Origin: Hymenopus coronatus
Lineage: Eukaryota > Arthropoda > Insecta > Mantodea > Hymenopodidae
Assembly (NCBI GenBank): GCA_030762935.1
Contig: CM060900.1
Span: 367,613,132-367,677,131 of the forward strand
Reading direction: 5' to 3'
Length of the DNA: 64,000 nt
This document shows, piece by piece, positions 21,951-34,142 of this stretch. The notes beneath the pieces are model-generated. The model worked only from the letters and a program-made list of their open reading frames with translations, had not been told where the DNA came from and did not search any database. Made by a program: the position numbers and the translations under genes. Every line of letters starts with the position of its first letter. The stretch's first letter is position 1.

Positions 21951-24900
21951 GAACATGGCTCTTAGATCAAAATTCAGGAAATTCAAACACTCTTGTCTTT
22001 CACCTAGACATTTTCTCTTTGAATTCTTATTTCCTGAAATAAAAATCTCTTCTGTCCACGAGCTCTGGTTGCCCATATTTCATATTCTCCTTCCATGGTG
22101 AACTGGACAGTAAAAGAAGAGAACATTTTACCTTTCCTAGATTTTAAAGATAATCCAAGAATGCAATCATCCAATCTTTGAAATTTACCATAAACCAACC
22201 CAATGGGTAACTATATTAAAAATGGTTACAAACACTAACCCAAAACAATTCAGCATAAACATTCTAACCCAGAAATTGGTTTCCACTTTGTTAAAGAAGA
22301 GTTGAATAAGAGCACATAATATCCACAGCAGTAAAAATTACTTTAGTTCACAATTGTAAAGAAAATCAAAAAATTCAAACAAGAGAAGCAATCACAGACA
22401 GCAGAAAACTAAGTCAAACGAAAGACAAACACTATATGAAATTTACACACCATTCAGGACATCACGAATTCCCCAAAATATTTTAAAAATTCAAAATCAT
22501 GTCACTCCCCAAAATAACTTCAGCCTACAAAAACCACTGTGAGCCAACCTGAAGGTTTCCATCACACAACAACAAGTGTCTCGCATTTAAAAAATAGACT
22601 GTACAGACTACTTCAGCAAACTTAGTAGGAAAGATTAAATACAGATAGATCTGCCACTGCTTACCACTTCTGGTCCACTGAACATGAAATAGCAGAAAAC
22701 ACATCTCTTTTAAAACCGCAAGATACGCAGCAGAATATGTTGTTTTGGAGAAAATCCATATCTTACATATCCAGAATACAACTGCTGCTACACGGTACCC
22801 TTTGAAAATTCATTACACAAGCAAATATTGAAACAAAGCTAACCCCTTTCAAAACCACTGGGGAAAATGCTGCACCACTTGGAGAATGCTGACGAGTTAA
22901 ACAAGGCTAGAAACATGTCTAGGTAACATTAACTTCTAGTGTTATTTTAATATTACAAATTGCAACCCAGAAATTATATCTTATATTTGAAAGTATATGA
23001 GATCCAAAATGAAGCAACAATGTATGATTTGTTTCTTTAAAGTAAAACAATATTAATAAATTCACAATGCATACCCTGGGTGATAACTTTGGTAATAGTT
23101 GATGTTCTAAATAACAAATTATTCTTTTTCTACCTAGATGTTTTCCAGGTAACCTTGAAGTGATGAGAGAATATCTCAGCATGGACAGGAGTACATGTTT
23201 TGGAAATTCTTCATATAACTATAATACAAGCTGAAGCTTCTAAATAAAAAAGTCAAAAATATGTACATCACCACCTTATGTCATCCGAAAACAGCATCAT
23301 ATTCATCATACTTGCATAGAGATACAAAAATAATGAAGCAGCAAATTAATGTGTTGCAAGTATGCATTTTCAGCTGCACAAAATGGATAGAATGTGCAAT
23401 TTCAGTCATATATATCTAGTAGTTATATAAAAGGAATTTAAAGTAAAGCTCTTCAGCTGGCTGAAATAGGATATGCAACAAACAGGGTACAATGTGACAG
23501 GGTACAATGTGCTTCAACTAGTTTCACAACCTTAAGCGCACCAACAGTCTGCTTTAAAATGTACTGTTCATTTCTAGGTGACTTTAGGAGCAAATTTCAT
23601 TGAGCTTTGGATTGACATCCATTATGTAATAGCCTGAAAATTAAGGAATAAATACAAGAATGGGCTTGCTAAATTGGCATCTGCTGTATGATAGGGGTCC
23701 ATCTCAATTATATCAATATATAATTATCGTTGTCTGCAGAAAACATCTTGCTTGCTTCCTAATCCTCAACCCAGGCAGCTTCAAATGAACTCAGAGTTGT
23801 GATAAATGTTTAACCCCTCTATAGAGGTATTATTTAATTTTTGCAGATTAATTCATGTATCATACAACTTGTGTTTCAATCATTTCAAATATTGGTGGAA
23901 ATGTTGTACCTGATGAGGATACATGCTAGTAGTTCAAAAGTTCATTCAAAAGTGGCTTTGCAATAAGGTGAATATGTAAGCTCTTAAACTACCAGCAGTC
24001 ACAAAACAACAGTCTTCTACAGTAAGTGACACATTGCACCAAGATATTAGTCAGCATTATAAATCATTAGATTGGCATATAAGTCAGAAGTATCATATGA
24101 AATTATTGACTAATACATCTGACAACCATTTCTATTCATTACATTATAATTACATGATCCAGAAACTAGCATGCAGTGTTTAAAACATTAAAGCCGCAAA
24201 CTGAAGAAATATGTAATTACGTCCTCTCTCTCTCACCTACAGCATTCCAGTAATATATCTTCATGACTGAGAAACCTTTCATGCAGTCATTCAAACATAA
24301 CCGCAACAATCACAACTCAAGAATATGATATGAATACACAAACATCACATGTATCCATTATGTACTACCTACTCCATGATGGGGTAAGGAACTACAAGCT
24401 AAGTAATTGCATGTTATGGAAAAATTTCCTTAATTGCAGATATCCATTGTTCACCCGCATATTTATTTAACACAGGTATACCAAAAAAGAAGCTGTATTT
24501 TCAAAGAAGGAACAGCACTTAAAATTTTGGTATAGAAAATATTTATGTTGAGAGCATACTCTCAGCTGAAAATGTTACTGATAAAGAATACAAATAAATT
24601 GGTTTAGAACACTGCATCATTACTCACCATTACCGGCACTGATATTTTGACTGATTGAAACAGATAAAACAAATAAAATACAATTTTAACCAAGGCTTTA
24701 AAACATAATGTACCAGTTATAGTTGTTTGTTAAGGACAGCATTGTAGTTGCAACTTAAAAATGTTTTTTTTTTGGTAATTTTCTCCCGGCCATACTTTTT
24801 TTTTTTTTTTTTTTTTTTAACTACAGATTAGCAATTTGCAAAAGCTTATCCCAAGTGAAAGTAATCAGTGATACTAAAATATCCTTTCTGTAATATGAAA

Positions 24901-27269
24901 AACTATTTCAACATCCTGCTACATATCCTAAATTACTGACCATAATCTATGTTTACTACATTTAACAGAATTAAACTAAAATGGCTGAGATTATAGGTGA
25001 TAGATTGTAAATCTATTAAGGAGAATTCTTTCTCGGTAAAACTGTTCAAAGAAAACTGTACCTTTCTAATACAGTAAAAGTTGTGTTTACAGTGCTGGAT
25101 GAAACGTATAAGGTACTGATTATGAGATGCTATAGCTTTTGTTTGGTACTGATATGGTACGGCATTGTGACATGTTCAATAATCCTCAACAATGCTGACC
25201 ATAAAGTCCTACAAACAAAATAGAGAAACAATTGCTAATTTCTTATTAACCAGCCATAAATGTCACAAAGTGCTTCCATATAATTATATAAGAAGTATTA
25301 GGTACATTCTCTACTATTCCTAAAATGAGTTGCATTCCATTATCATACTCTAATATGAGGTACGAAAATAACTTAATCACTAGTGACATTCAAGACTTCC
25401 CAAAAATACTCTGAAACTAACGGGCCATATCACGCTTGTAGGCTTTTAGGTAACCGGTGTTATATATGTCATTAATATAAAAAACTGGTGCAAAACTTAA
25501 CAGAGGTAACAGAAAACCATAACTGCCCCTTATGAAGTGATGGCAGTATGGTACGTTTGAAACAACTTTATGATGTACAATGCAATGTGCCAGAAGAATA
25601 AAACACAGTTCCGTGCCAAAGAACGACAAAAGGCGAAGTTATTTGACACCACTGTTTATTCAATCCCCATATTTAAACATCTTCGGGTTCGTGTGCCATT
25701 CCCAAAGCGAAATGCATCCTAAATCTTGAATATGCAAAATGTATAACTGGTAACTTATGTTTCCATGACCAATATATAAGTGCCGCATACAATGTACATA
25801 ACCATTAATTTCATATGAAGTGAATATTCTCCAACCTTTTCATAATTGTTTCTCAGTACTTCTTTTTTTGGCCAATTTATGCAAGGATTAAAATTTAGTG
25901 ACGGTGGTATTTCCTGGCAATCCATTTTAACACAGTGTAATACACCAGCAAATTGGTTATGTAATATTTACAATGACAATTATAACCATTCCTCTTCAAA
26001 ATAACTTGTAAAATAAACACTTCCACCACCACCACATACACATCAAAGAGTTTCTAAAACACTAGAGCTACAAGTGCAAACCCGAGATATCTAGGCTAAA
26101 TGAAGATTCTATGGCGCCAAAATGATAAGAAAAACTGCATTTAATCTTGAAAATAATACGTTTTTTGTGTTTATGTGTGTTTTTATTGTTAATAAGGTTC
26201 TGTATTAATTGCAATTGTTGCTGTCTGTGTTTTGTTACTTTTCCTCAACAAACCCGAGAAACACTTCTGTTGGGGCAAAAAGCTACCGATATATCCAACT
26301 ACGCAAATATATTGTTTGTTGTTAACTTTCAGTTTTGAGAAATGGCAACAAGCGGTAGCGTGAAATTAAGTGATCCACACTTCGAAGGTGTTATAAATAT
26401 GTGGTAAAATGAGTTGGAGGTAGGCGATGAAGTTGAAAGAATGACTTTGAAGCTAATTTATAGGTTCTCTCTTAGTTTATGAGGATAGCAATAGACCCCC
26501 CCCCAACAAGAATATCCACCAGAAATATTTTAGTTAGAATTCTGAGTGAAAAATGCAAACAAAAATTTTGGCAGCATTATGTTCCTCACTAACAATTGCC
26601 TATTGGTGAAAGTTTAGTAGTAAGAAATGCTACTACATTAACTATGTATGGCATGTGACGCAGCAAGTTAGCACTGTTTAAGTTTTTACATTTATCAAGG
26701 AGCAAACTCCCGCGAGGATCAAGTGCTATAAAAATCAATGGATTGGCTTACACCGTGGTACACAAACTCCTTTCTTTAAGTAATTACCTTAGGAATATGT
26801 GTATACAGATATATTTACATCTATCCCCTCGCAAGGTACTTATATGCATCAGGCACATTTGCTACCGGCACTTTAAGACGTTGCAGAAATGAAATTCCAA
26901 TAGCTGTAAAAACAATTTTAAAACCGTCATTAACAGTTATTCAGGCAAGACCCCGTATTACTTGTGACATCAAGACAAAAATAAAGTAGCAAATTGTATT
27001 TCTAACAGCAAATGCAACTGCAACAAAATTCAATGTGACCCTTACTGCCAAAAACACTAAAGAGATAAAAAAAACACTAAATAAAATCTCAGAATATAAT
27101 TGTTATATTGGCGGAATTGATTTTAAAGTATATGATGTATTTTTATTCAAAGGAACGCAGAATTTTATGATATTAGGAAGAGGTTGCCTTTAATATAATT
27201 TCAAGGCCAGCTCTGAACGAATATTTCTTATACCTGGAAAATATCAGTGGGAGGAAAATGGTCAGATTA
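21951..27269. other. 5.3 kb without a supportable gene
   Basis: AT-rich DNA with only short chance frames. Visible items are a local 13-bp duplication (AGGGTACAATGTG near 23485-23511), a T23 run at 24796-24818, and a hydrophobic 70-codon frame on the minus strand at 25417-25629 with no initiator ATG or convincing splice site. No transposon motifs were seen. It could be ancient repeats, intron or untranslated sequence. Confidence 0.4.
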
Positions 27270-27604
27270 GAGTTTTATTGAGCCATTGTAGATTCCGTAC
27301 GCAAAAAAAAATAGATGTCTATAAGAAATACCATATACACTGCTTTAATTGCGTTGTGTGCATTTCACCTCAACAAAAACGTCGGTCAAGAAATGTGTGT
27401 GTCAGATATAATAAAGCATTACATACCAGGTGTACAGCCACTGCTAAGTGTACAATACAAACGTGTGTACTAATGCCAGCAGTTTCTATTCACCATACCT
27501 GCATGTTTGCCGTTAATGTTAGTGTCACGATTAGTGCAGGTAGTCGTGGCGACCCTCCGGCTTTCTCCTTCCGATTTCAGGAAGCCATCGGATCGCGGAT
27601 CTAA
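27270..27604 (+). pseudogene. cysteine-rich open frame, possible piggyBac C-terminal finger
   Basis: A 108-codon frame begins CRFRTQKKIDVYKKYHIHCF and contains CVVC, then RRSRNVCVRYNKALHTRC and TAKC. The spacing C-x2-C...C...Y/C-NKALHTRC resembles the cysteine-rich tail of piggyBac transposases (C..C..., KCNKALC..H). A piggyBac core fragment lies 0.5 kb downstream on the same strand, the wrong order for one gene, so a second copy or a rearrangement would be needed. The rest of the frame is unremarkable. It may be a chance frame. Confidence 0.25.
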
Positions 27605-28029
27605 AAAACGTTAAGGTTCTACTCAACTATATGGGATTCCATACAGGAGGAATTAAAATGACAACTTTTCTCAAATTTGGGTTTTGTGGGAATCTTTGGT
27701 AGAAAACTGTACTTTAAGTTACACATCACATGCTTACTGTACAGTTGTTCAACAATTGCTTGACTGTCTTTTGAGAGTGTACATACCTTCTAATCCGTGT
27801 AAATAGGAACAAAATTAGTTGCTCTTAAACAGCAGAACCTTTTATATGATAGTGTCATTCCCTATATTGGAAAAGAAGCAAGAGCAACCCAATAACCAAT
27901 CGTAATATAACGATGGATAATTGCTTCACATCCATTCAACACTATAAGCTTACACTTTGGGGAACACCCACATTAAATAAGAAAGATACATCTCCTACCT
28001 TTCTGATAAACAAAACCAAGCAACTGCTC

Positions 28030-28440
28030 TCATTCCAGTCTTGCTGTCAAAAACTGACTTTTGTATCATTTAATCTCAAAAAATAAAAAGTTTCATTCAT
28101 GCTGCCAATAATACATTCAGGTAACTCTATAAACCAAGAGACCATAGAACCAGAAATAACCGTATTTTATAACAGCGCAAAAGGAGGAGTAGGCACTTTG
28201 GATCAAATGGTAATTTGCTATACAGTGCACGTAAAACTGGAAGCTAACGTCTCAGGTATGGTTCAGGCGAGAATAAATGCAACGGCGTTATTCGTAGAAG
28301 AAAGCAGATCCAGAGAAAAAATTACAGGAATAAAACATCTGTATAAACCTGGGCTTCAGCTGGCTCAACAACACATGAGGAGAAGGTTAACAAAAAGTTA
28401 CAAAGTCCTGCTGAAACATTCAATGTGCCTTAAACATTGA
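28030..28440 (+). pseudogene. piggyBac transposase fragment
   Basis: piggyBac transposases insert at TTAA. One frame, interrupted by a TAA near 28085, reads LTFVSFNLKK-stop-KVSF, MLPIIHSG, then EPEITVFYNSAKGGVGTLDQ and MVICYTV. This is the C-terminal part of the catalytic domain, normally KPEIV.FYN.TKGGVD..DQM. The acidic residue of GGVD is G here, so the third catalytic aspartate is lost. The frame ends at the TGA of 28438-28440 after QQHMRRRLTKSYK (family KPHM..R). Upstream catalytic parts were not recognised. Confidence 0.75.
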
Positions 28441-28844
28441 AGAGGATGATAAGAAACCGGAAATGCAAAAAAAAAAAATAAATAAATAAATAAAGGTGCT
28501 ATGCATCAACTTTGATCAAGAGTAAAGGACCGACAAACAACAAATTTGTGCTCAAACTATAATACGCCTATGTGCCAAGATCACCGTTTGGATGTATGTT
28601 CAGTATGTACAAACAAATAATTGTAAACCGAGAGCAAAAATAAAATGTTAAAATAAATAAATTACTAGACTGATATGTTAAATATACATTAAAATTCCTT
28701 TGGGGTAACCAAATACGCAATGTATCCATTCCTGAGCGATACTTTCGTGTGTCCTTTCCATGGTAGGAAGCAAACGCAAGGACAGGTTTAATCCTGTACA
28801 TTTTACAGTAAAATAAAAACATAACACCACAGTAAGATGGTCTC
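28441..28844. other. no recognisable feature; A/TAAA run
   Basis: Holds an A-rich run with AAAT repeats at 28467-28494. Nothing else recognised. Confidence 0.35.
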
Positions 28845-28990
28845 TCCAAAATTTTGAGAATGAACGCAATAAAATATTAAACATTTATATCTGATTACAG
28901 CATCTTTTCAAAATATTCTCCATTGCATTCTGTGCACCATCGTTTCCTCTCAAACCATTTTAAAAGTGTTGAAGGCCATTATTCTTTGGA
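28845..28990 (-). pseudogene. mariner C-terminal scrap
   Basis: The minus strand reads KWFERKRWCTECNGEYFEKM and a stop. This resembles the end of mariner transposases (RW..C....GEYFE). Only the last 30 or so residues are recognisable. Confidence 0.4.
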
Positions 28991-29014
28991 GAGAGTGCAA
29001 ATATATTCTTCGCA

Positions 29015-29195
29015 AGCAGCTCACACACATGTATACTGTTTACAAATATTCACAGGATCACACACATACACACGCGCGCGCAGCATAGGTACACCCGCTT
29101 ACGTGCACATATACACTAGCCCATGCATTTACATTCACACACACACACACCTTCATATAAGCACGCATAGACTTGCACACTGGTTTATGCGCATA
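29015..29195. repeat. CA-rich imperfect simple repeat
   Basis: Interrupted CA/TACACA repeats, including CACACACACACACACC near 29136-29150 and a CGCGCGCG run near 29074. Confidence 0.8.
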
Positions 29196-29879
29196 CACGA
29201 ATGACGAAATTCGAACGCTCTTGCTAACGCATCTAAAATTGTTTAAGTCTACACTAACAGGGGTACCTTACCGTTGGAACAGGCCGATTACCACGAAGCT
29301 TGGTAGACTTATTAATGATAACATCCTAAAGGAGTGGGTAGAACATTTTGTCCGAAATAATATTTACATGCTACAATTCGTTTCATTTGCTCCTTAACTG
29401 TAAAAGTTCATTTGTTCGGAAAGGCCAGTGTAGCACGTCACGATGCGGTTGTTGCAAAACCACCGAGCGAACTGTACCCGTTGCATACAGCAGACCCAGA
29501 AGCCTCGGAAAACAAACAATACATCTTCGTTAACAGCTCAAAAAACGTCTATAACCACCGCCGTTGTAATGTACGGCCGTACTAAAAACTTGGCGGGAAA
29601 AGAGCAGGTGTTTTGAAAGAGCCGTTGGTTGTTTCTACCCGAGTGCGATTCAATAAATCTTAGTAATCTATCGTTCATTCATAGTTATAATGTTTCAGTT
29701 AATATAGTTACATGAATAAGCATGTTTTTAAAATATTCTTTAAATTGAATTACATGAATACGTAACAACTGTAACGTAACCTGTTAAACTCAGCATGTTA
29801 TGTGTGTGTGTATTGGTTGTTTCAGGTTCTACGTTGTGAAAATGTGACTATGTTATGTGCTGAAGTGCTATAAACGAAA
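29196..29879. other. CpG-containing stretch upstream of THAP exon
   Basis: Richer in CG dinucleotides than the surrounding DNA (29200-29690). TTTGTTTCAG/G-like context at about 29817-29826 could serve as a splice acceptor before the THAP start. No TATA or initiator can be assigned with confidence. Confidence 0.25.
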
Positions 29880-30058
29880 TGCCAAAAAGCTGTGTCGTCC
29901 CTTACTGCAAACCTAATTATTACTTTGAGGACTATATTCCTGTTTTTGCATTTTCTACTGAATCAGATAGGTGGGAACTGTGGATGAGAGAAAATGCAAC
30001 TGTTACAAAAACAGTGGAATGTGCATCAAACACTTTTATGAAGATAAAATCATAAGAT
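29880..30058 (+). pseudogene. THAP zinc-finger domain, frameshifted
   Basis: From an ATG at 29880 the frame reads MPKSCVVPYCKPNYY, then IPVFAFSTESDRWELWMREN. This is the start of a THAP domain: C-x4-C, then the conserved P and W. After a +1 shift near 30020 the frame gives MCIKHFYEDKII, the C-x2-H-F end of the domain. The spacing (C2CH over about 55 residues) fits THAP. THAP domains bind DNA in host regulators and in P-element/THAP9 transposases. A P-type transposase core lies at 32880-34142 on the same strand, so I favour a P-element N-terminus. A dead host paralogue is the alternative. Confidence 0.7.
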
Positions 30059-30210
30059 AGGCAGATTGTAACTTAAATTTCGTTCAACTTCTACCAAGAT
30101 TAATGTCATCATTATTGCTAAATCAATTTCACGAGATAGTTATGTCCAGGAGCTTTGGTTTATCTTAGGGTGACCATACGTACTGATTTTTGCAGAACAG
30201 TAGAACAGTC

Positions 30211-30213
<3 letters not shown>

Positions 30214-30282
<69 letters not shown>
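30214..30282. repeat. (CT)n microsatellite
   Basis: Uninterrupted CT dinucleotide run of about 69 bp. The open frames across it are artefacts. Confidence 0.97.
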
Positions 30283-30285
<3 letters not shown>

Positions 30286-30411
30286 GGATTGTCCTGCCGA
30301 TTGCGATGACACGCGGAAAAATCAAATATGTCCTTTTTTTTTAGAAATGATCTGCGAAGTATCCTATTTTAATTTTAAATTGTGAGTTTAAGCTTTAAAT
30401 CACTAGTTCTA

Positions 30412-30662
30412 GCTGGGGGCGTGCCGTGGCCGAGTGGTTAGACCACTCGCGTCTCTCCTAGATGGCTCATGTTCGATCCACAGTGACGGCATGTGAGATT
30501 TGCGGTGCACAAAGCGGCACAGAGGCGTGTTTTCTCCGGGTTCTTTGGTTTCCCCCGCCATTACATTCCACCGATGCTCCAACTTCACTCCATGTATCAC
30601 GAGTGTCATCATCTGCGGTGCCACAAGTATTAAAAGCGGGCGTTAAACACTGCCAAAAATGA
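30412..30662 (+). repeat. tRNA-derived SINE
   Basis: Head with A-box TGGCCGAGTGGTTAGA (30427-30442) and B-box TGTTCGATCC (30470-30479). The body then runs to about 30655 with GCGGGCGTTAAACAC and a short A-rich end. The leucine/serine-like head (TGGCCGAGTGGTTA) suggests the tRNA parent, by inference. Confidence 0.8.
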
Positions 30663-30689
30663 GATGTAGCGTTTTTATTTATTGTATGA

Positions 30690-32875
30690 TTTTATTGTGA
30701 GGATAATAATATATTTATGGCATGCAATAATGAAGTTTAAATGCCATTGTGTACTACAATGCGGCATCGGCTACGTTTGTATTCAGGTTGTCTGGTCGTG
30801 TTTCTTTAACAATATATACCTTCACGTTCTGCGGCTCTGCGGTTTATTCATTATTGCTTATTTATTGACTTTGGCAGTGTAGATTGTCTGTGTACAGTTG
30901 TGTTGTTACAGTTCTCTGCTACAGTCGCTTTTTCGGGATGGCACCGAAAAGAAAATGTATTTTAAATGCCAAATTACAGTCTCTGTATTCTTTCATCAAA
31001 AGAGAATGACGGACAGTGACGTATATTGTCAAAAATGTTCAGCAAATTTTTCGATTACAAACGGTAGGAAGTCCGAAATAATACGCCATTTACAAACGGT
31101 AAAACATAAATCGCCAACTAATGCAACTGCATCCACTGCATCCATTTCCACATTTTTCAGAAATAAGGATTTCGGACCCAAAGAACAAATTCTTGCAGCA
31201 GCAGAAGCATGTTTTGCATTTCACACAGTATTTTCATAGCCAGTCGTTTCGATCAACAGAATGTACTTCGAAATTGACTAAGACATACGTATTTTGAACC
31301 TGAATATTCATGTGCAAGAACGAAGTCCGAAGTAATTGTGACGAATCTGATCGGCCCTTATGCGATTTCAGAGCTACAGAAAGACTTGGATCAAGTGAAT
31401 TACATCACAATGTACACGCATTCGTCCACTCATAAATCTACAAAGCTGTTTCTATTATTGGTAGCTATTTTCTTCCTGTTAATGGAATAATGAAATGTAA
31501 GTAAAGGCGTTGGACTTTCAAGATCAGTGTGGTAAGACAGCTGAGATTGTGTCCTCATATATTCTAAAGACTTTAAGTGACTACAAAATTCAAGCTAAAT
31601 CTATAAGTTTATGTGCTGACAATTTTAACTGCAATTTCGGATAGGCAGTAAGAAAAGCCAAAAACAATGTTTACACCATTCTTCAGAATTCATTAAACAA
31701 ACCAATTTTAGGTGTAGGTTGCTTTGCACACCTAGTAAATAATTGTATGCAAACTGCAATTGACTCTTTACCAGTTTCCATAGAACGTCTTTTGCAGAAA
31801 ATATATTTGTATTTTTACATATATACAGTGCGCGAAACATCATTGAGTGAATTTTGTGACTTTGTGGAAATAGAATATTCAAAACTGGTTTCCTACAATA
31901 AAACTTGATGGATTTATTTGTTTCCAGCTGTAGAGCGTATAATTAAACTTTATCCAGCATTAAAATCTTATTCTGAATTTCAGGAAAGGTGTTCCACCAT
32001 CATTAGATTGTTTTTTGATGACCCTCTCTCTGAAATACGACTTTATTTTGTGCATAGTCAGACAGCTGTATTTAGTAATTTTGTTCATTTACTTGAAGAT
32101 CAACACATTTCATTCATCAACATGGTAGAAGGTTCAGCGTTAATTAAAGAGCTGAATGAAAAATTGAATGAGAGAAAGGAATGTACCCTTTTGCCTCTTG
32201 TATTTCAGTCAAAACTCAAAAATCTTGAGGAGAGTGGATTAGTAGGTCCATGTGTTTCCAATTTTAAGAAAAATGTGTGTTCATTTTATTCAACTTGCAT
32301 TGAACATGTTGAGTAGTGGTCTTCTTACATAATTGAAATTAATAATTTGAACTGGACCAGACTTAATTCAGTAATTGGGTGGAATCAAGTTCAGAATATC
32401 TTAAAAACTACCAGAAAACTAATTGGAAAGCTAGTAAATCTCTTTGGTGAGATTGTAAATATAAAAGCATATGATACAGCTGAAAAGTTGATAGAATGGA
32501 AGACTACTCATTTGAAGGTTGATTTAAGATGGGTTGAAGTACTGATAAATTTTCAGGAAAAGTTCATCCCCTTTTCTCAAATGTGTGATATTGTTGAATT
32601 TCGTAGGTATCTTCCAGCCACGCATGCACCCACTGAGGGGGTGGTTTCGATGGTGAATAACTTGTGGAGTGCTGAAAAATCCCAGATAAAAACTAAAACT
32701 CTGAAAGATATAATAATAACTAAATGCAATTTTAGCTGCATATGTAGTGAATTTCACACTATGATTTTGCAACAAAAAAAAAAAAAAAAAAAGTGTCTTA
32801 TGGCATGTTATGCATCCGAACTCAATGTATTTAAAGTTTAAAGTAAATGTCAAGCATTGAACCGAAATAAAGGAT
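30690..32875 (+). mobile_element. hAT element, nearly full-length coding region
   Basis: A hAT transposase occupies 30938-32841. Terminal repeats and an 8-bp duplication could not be identified, so the limits are approximate. On the left lie a SINE and a THAP exon. On the right a P-element-type core starts within 45 bases of the hAT stop. This placement suggests insertion into an older P-type element. Confidence 0.7.
30938..32841 (+). pseudogene. hAT transposase with BED-like finger, broken
   Basis: Begins MAPKRKCILNAKLQSLYSFI at 30938. After a shift near 31010 it continues DVYCQKCSANFSITNGRKSE with IIRHLQTVKHK, a BED-like zinc finger, then STFFRNKDFG. Middle fragments: YVFEPEYSCARTKSEVIVTN-like text near 31300, LCADNFNCNFG (second acidic region) and GVGCFAHLVNNCMQTAIDSL (C-x-AH...N). 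Then come long frames 31918-32316 and 32347-32841 with FPAVERIIKLYPALKSYSEF and the C-terminal dimer segment RRYLPATHAPTEGVVSMVNN with LWSAEKSQIKTKTL. An A19 run at 32774-32792 lies in the last frame. Five or more stops or shifts make it inactive. Confidence 0.8.
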
Positions 32876-32879
32876 AAGA

Positions 32880-34142
32880 GATTTTGACAATTGATGAGAT
32901 ATATAATGTAGAGCCTAAAGTTACCAATAGAGGTAATAAAGTAGTTAGTATCACCACAAACACAAATGAATTGAAGTCTGCCTCAACTCTTCAGACATTC
33001 ATGTTTAAATCTGTTTTATCTAACAATAATGATATGGTGCCCATGATGTCTGCAACGATCAGATTTCTTACTTCAGTGCATGTTACAGATTTTGGGTTTA
33101 CTAAATGATGTGGGATATAAGGTTTGTGCTATTTTTTTCTGATGCTAATAAGAAAGTTCATGTAAAGTGAAACAAGGCATGCAATAAGGGTACTCTAAAG
33201 TCCTTTATTGTTCATCCATTGAACAACATAAAGAATGTGTATTTACTTTTTGGCACTCTACATATCATTAAAATCATAATAAGTAAAAAAAAAAAAAAAA
33301 AAAACTCATAAATAACAGGCTGAATGAAATTTTTAATATTTAAATGTATTCACCATTCCAGAATAATAATGAAATTAAACAGTCTAAATTCCATGATGTT
33401 AAGCATCTTTATGGAACGAAAATCACCAACATCTGGTGAGCATGAGCCGGGTTTATCTTACAAGGTTTGCTTCCCAAATAGAATTGAAAGATAAAATGTG
33501 GGTTTTGTGGTCCCCTTATCTGAAAATAAAGTCATTACAGCTATGACTACACAGATGAATGGGGAAACTGAACATACTGCTGAGTGATTACAAATAATTA
33601 GAAAATGACGCAGTGAATGCTAAGCGTTCTGACAATGGCATTTGCTTACGTGAAAAACATGCCGAGCCTCTCAGAATTTTGGACCAATAAGTTGTGATAT
33701 ATTCAAAATCTTCTGGATTGGCTAAAGAAATGGGATACCATTTTAATTTAAATTCACCAGTTAGACCTGAGAAATTGAATTAATTTGGGAAACTCAGGAG
33801 GGAAACGTTTTGCGTATTCCTATGTAAGACTAAAGCATTAATTAGACTATACAATTATTTACTTAATGTCAAACACTTACATTTTGTAATGTTAAGAACT
33901 TTTCAAACAGGTGATCTTGGACAAAGGCTATCTAAATATACGTATATTATTGACGGTAACTATCATATATCTGTTCAGGAAATCATTGAATAGAAAGATA
34001 ACTTAATGTTACAAGTTCGCTGTGACTTATAGATATTTTTGTATTTTGATGTATCAGATATTTTAGCTGGCAATAATGCCTGCTCAGAAGTCAATGAGAA
34101 TGTTGAGGCTTTTGGGGAATCTGAAAATATAGTACAACCATT
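32880..34142 (+). pseudogene. P-element/THAP9-like transposase core relic
   Basis: P-type transposases are GTP-dependent cut-and-paste enzymes. Fragments in order: LTIDEIYNVEPKVTNRGNKV (first acidic strand, I/FDE), STLQTFMFKSVLSNNNDMVP, LGLLNDVGYKVCAIF and SDANKKVHVK (second acidic strand), CNKGTLKSFIVHPLNNIKN and VYLLFGTLHIIKII (family LF.FD.VHI.KCIRNNW). Then KRSDNGICLREKHAEPL, KLRRETFCVFLCKTKALIRL, and the highly typical FQTGDLGQRLSKYTYIIDGN with YHISVQEIIE (family FQTD.LE.RFGQYR.LSG.NYHVSV). At least six stops or shifts and an A20 run (33285-33304) break it. The identification rests on motif order over more than 1 kb. Confidence 0.75.

Noticed and set aside
25417..25629. Hydrophobic 70-codon minus-strand frame ending GYLKAYKRDMAR
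   Set aside because: It opens at TTG with an in-frame stop just upstream, has no credible splice acceptor in the right phase and matches no family I recognise. AT-rich DNA often yields hydrophobic chance frames.
26341..26480. ATG-started frame beginning MATSGSVKLSDPHFEG as a possible host exon
   Set aside because: It stops after about 21 codons, and its continuation shows no family motif.
30140..30385. Open frames with long RE or LS dipeptide repeats on both strands
   Set aside because: They are translations of the (CT)n microsatellite, not proteins.
30427..30479. Possible tRNA genes at the SINE heads (also 768-846, 7280-7335, 36100-36170, 57024-57077)
   Set aside because: A and B boxes are present, but acceptor stems do not pair, no valid cloverleaf is evident, and each is followed by a SINE body.
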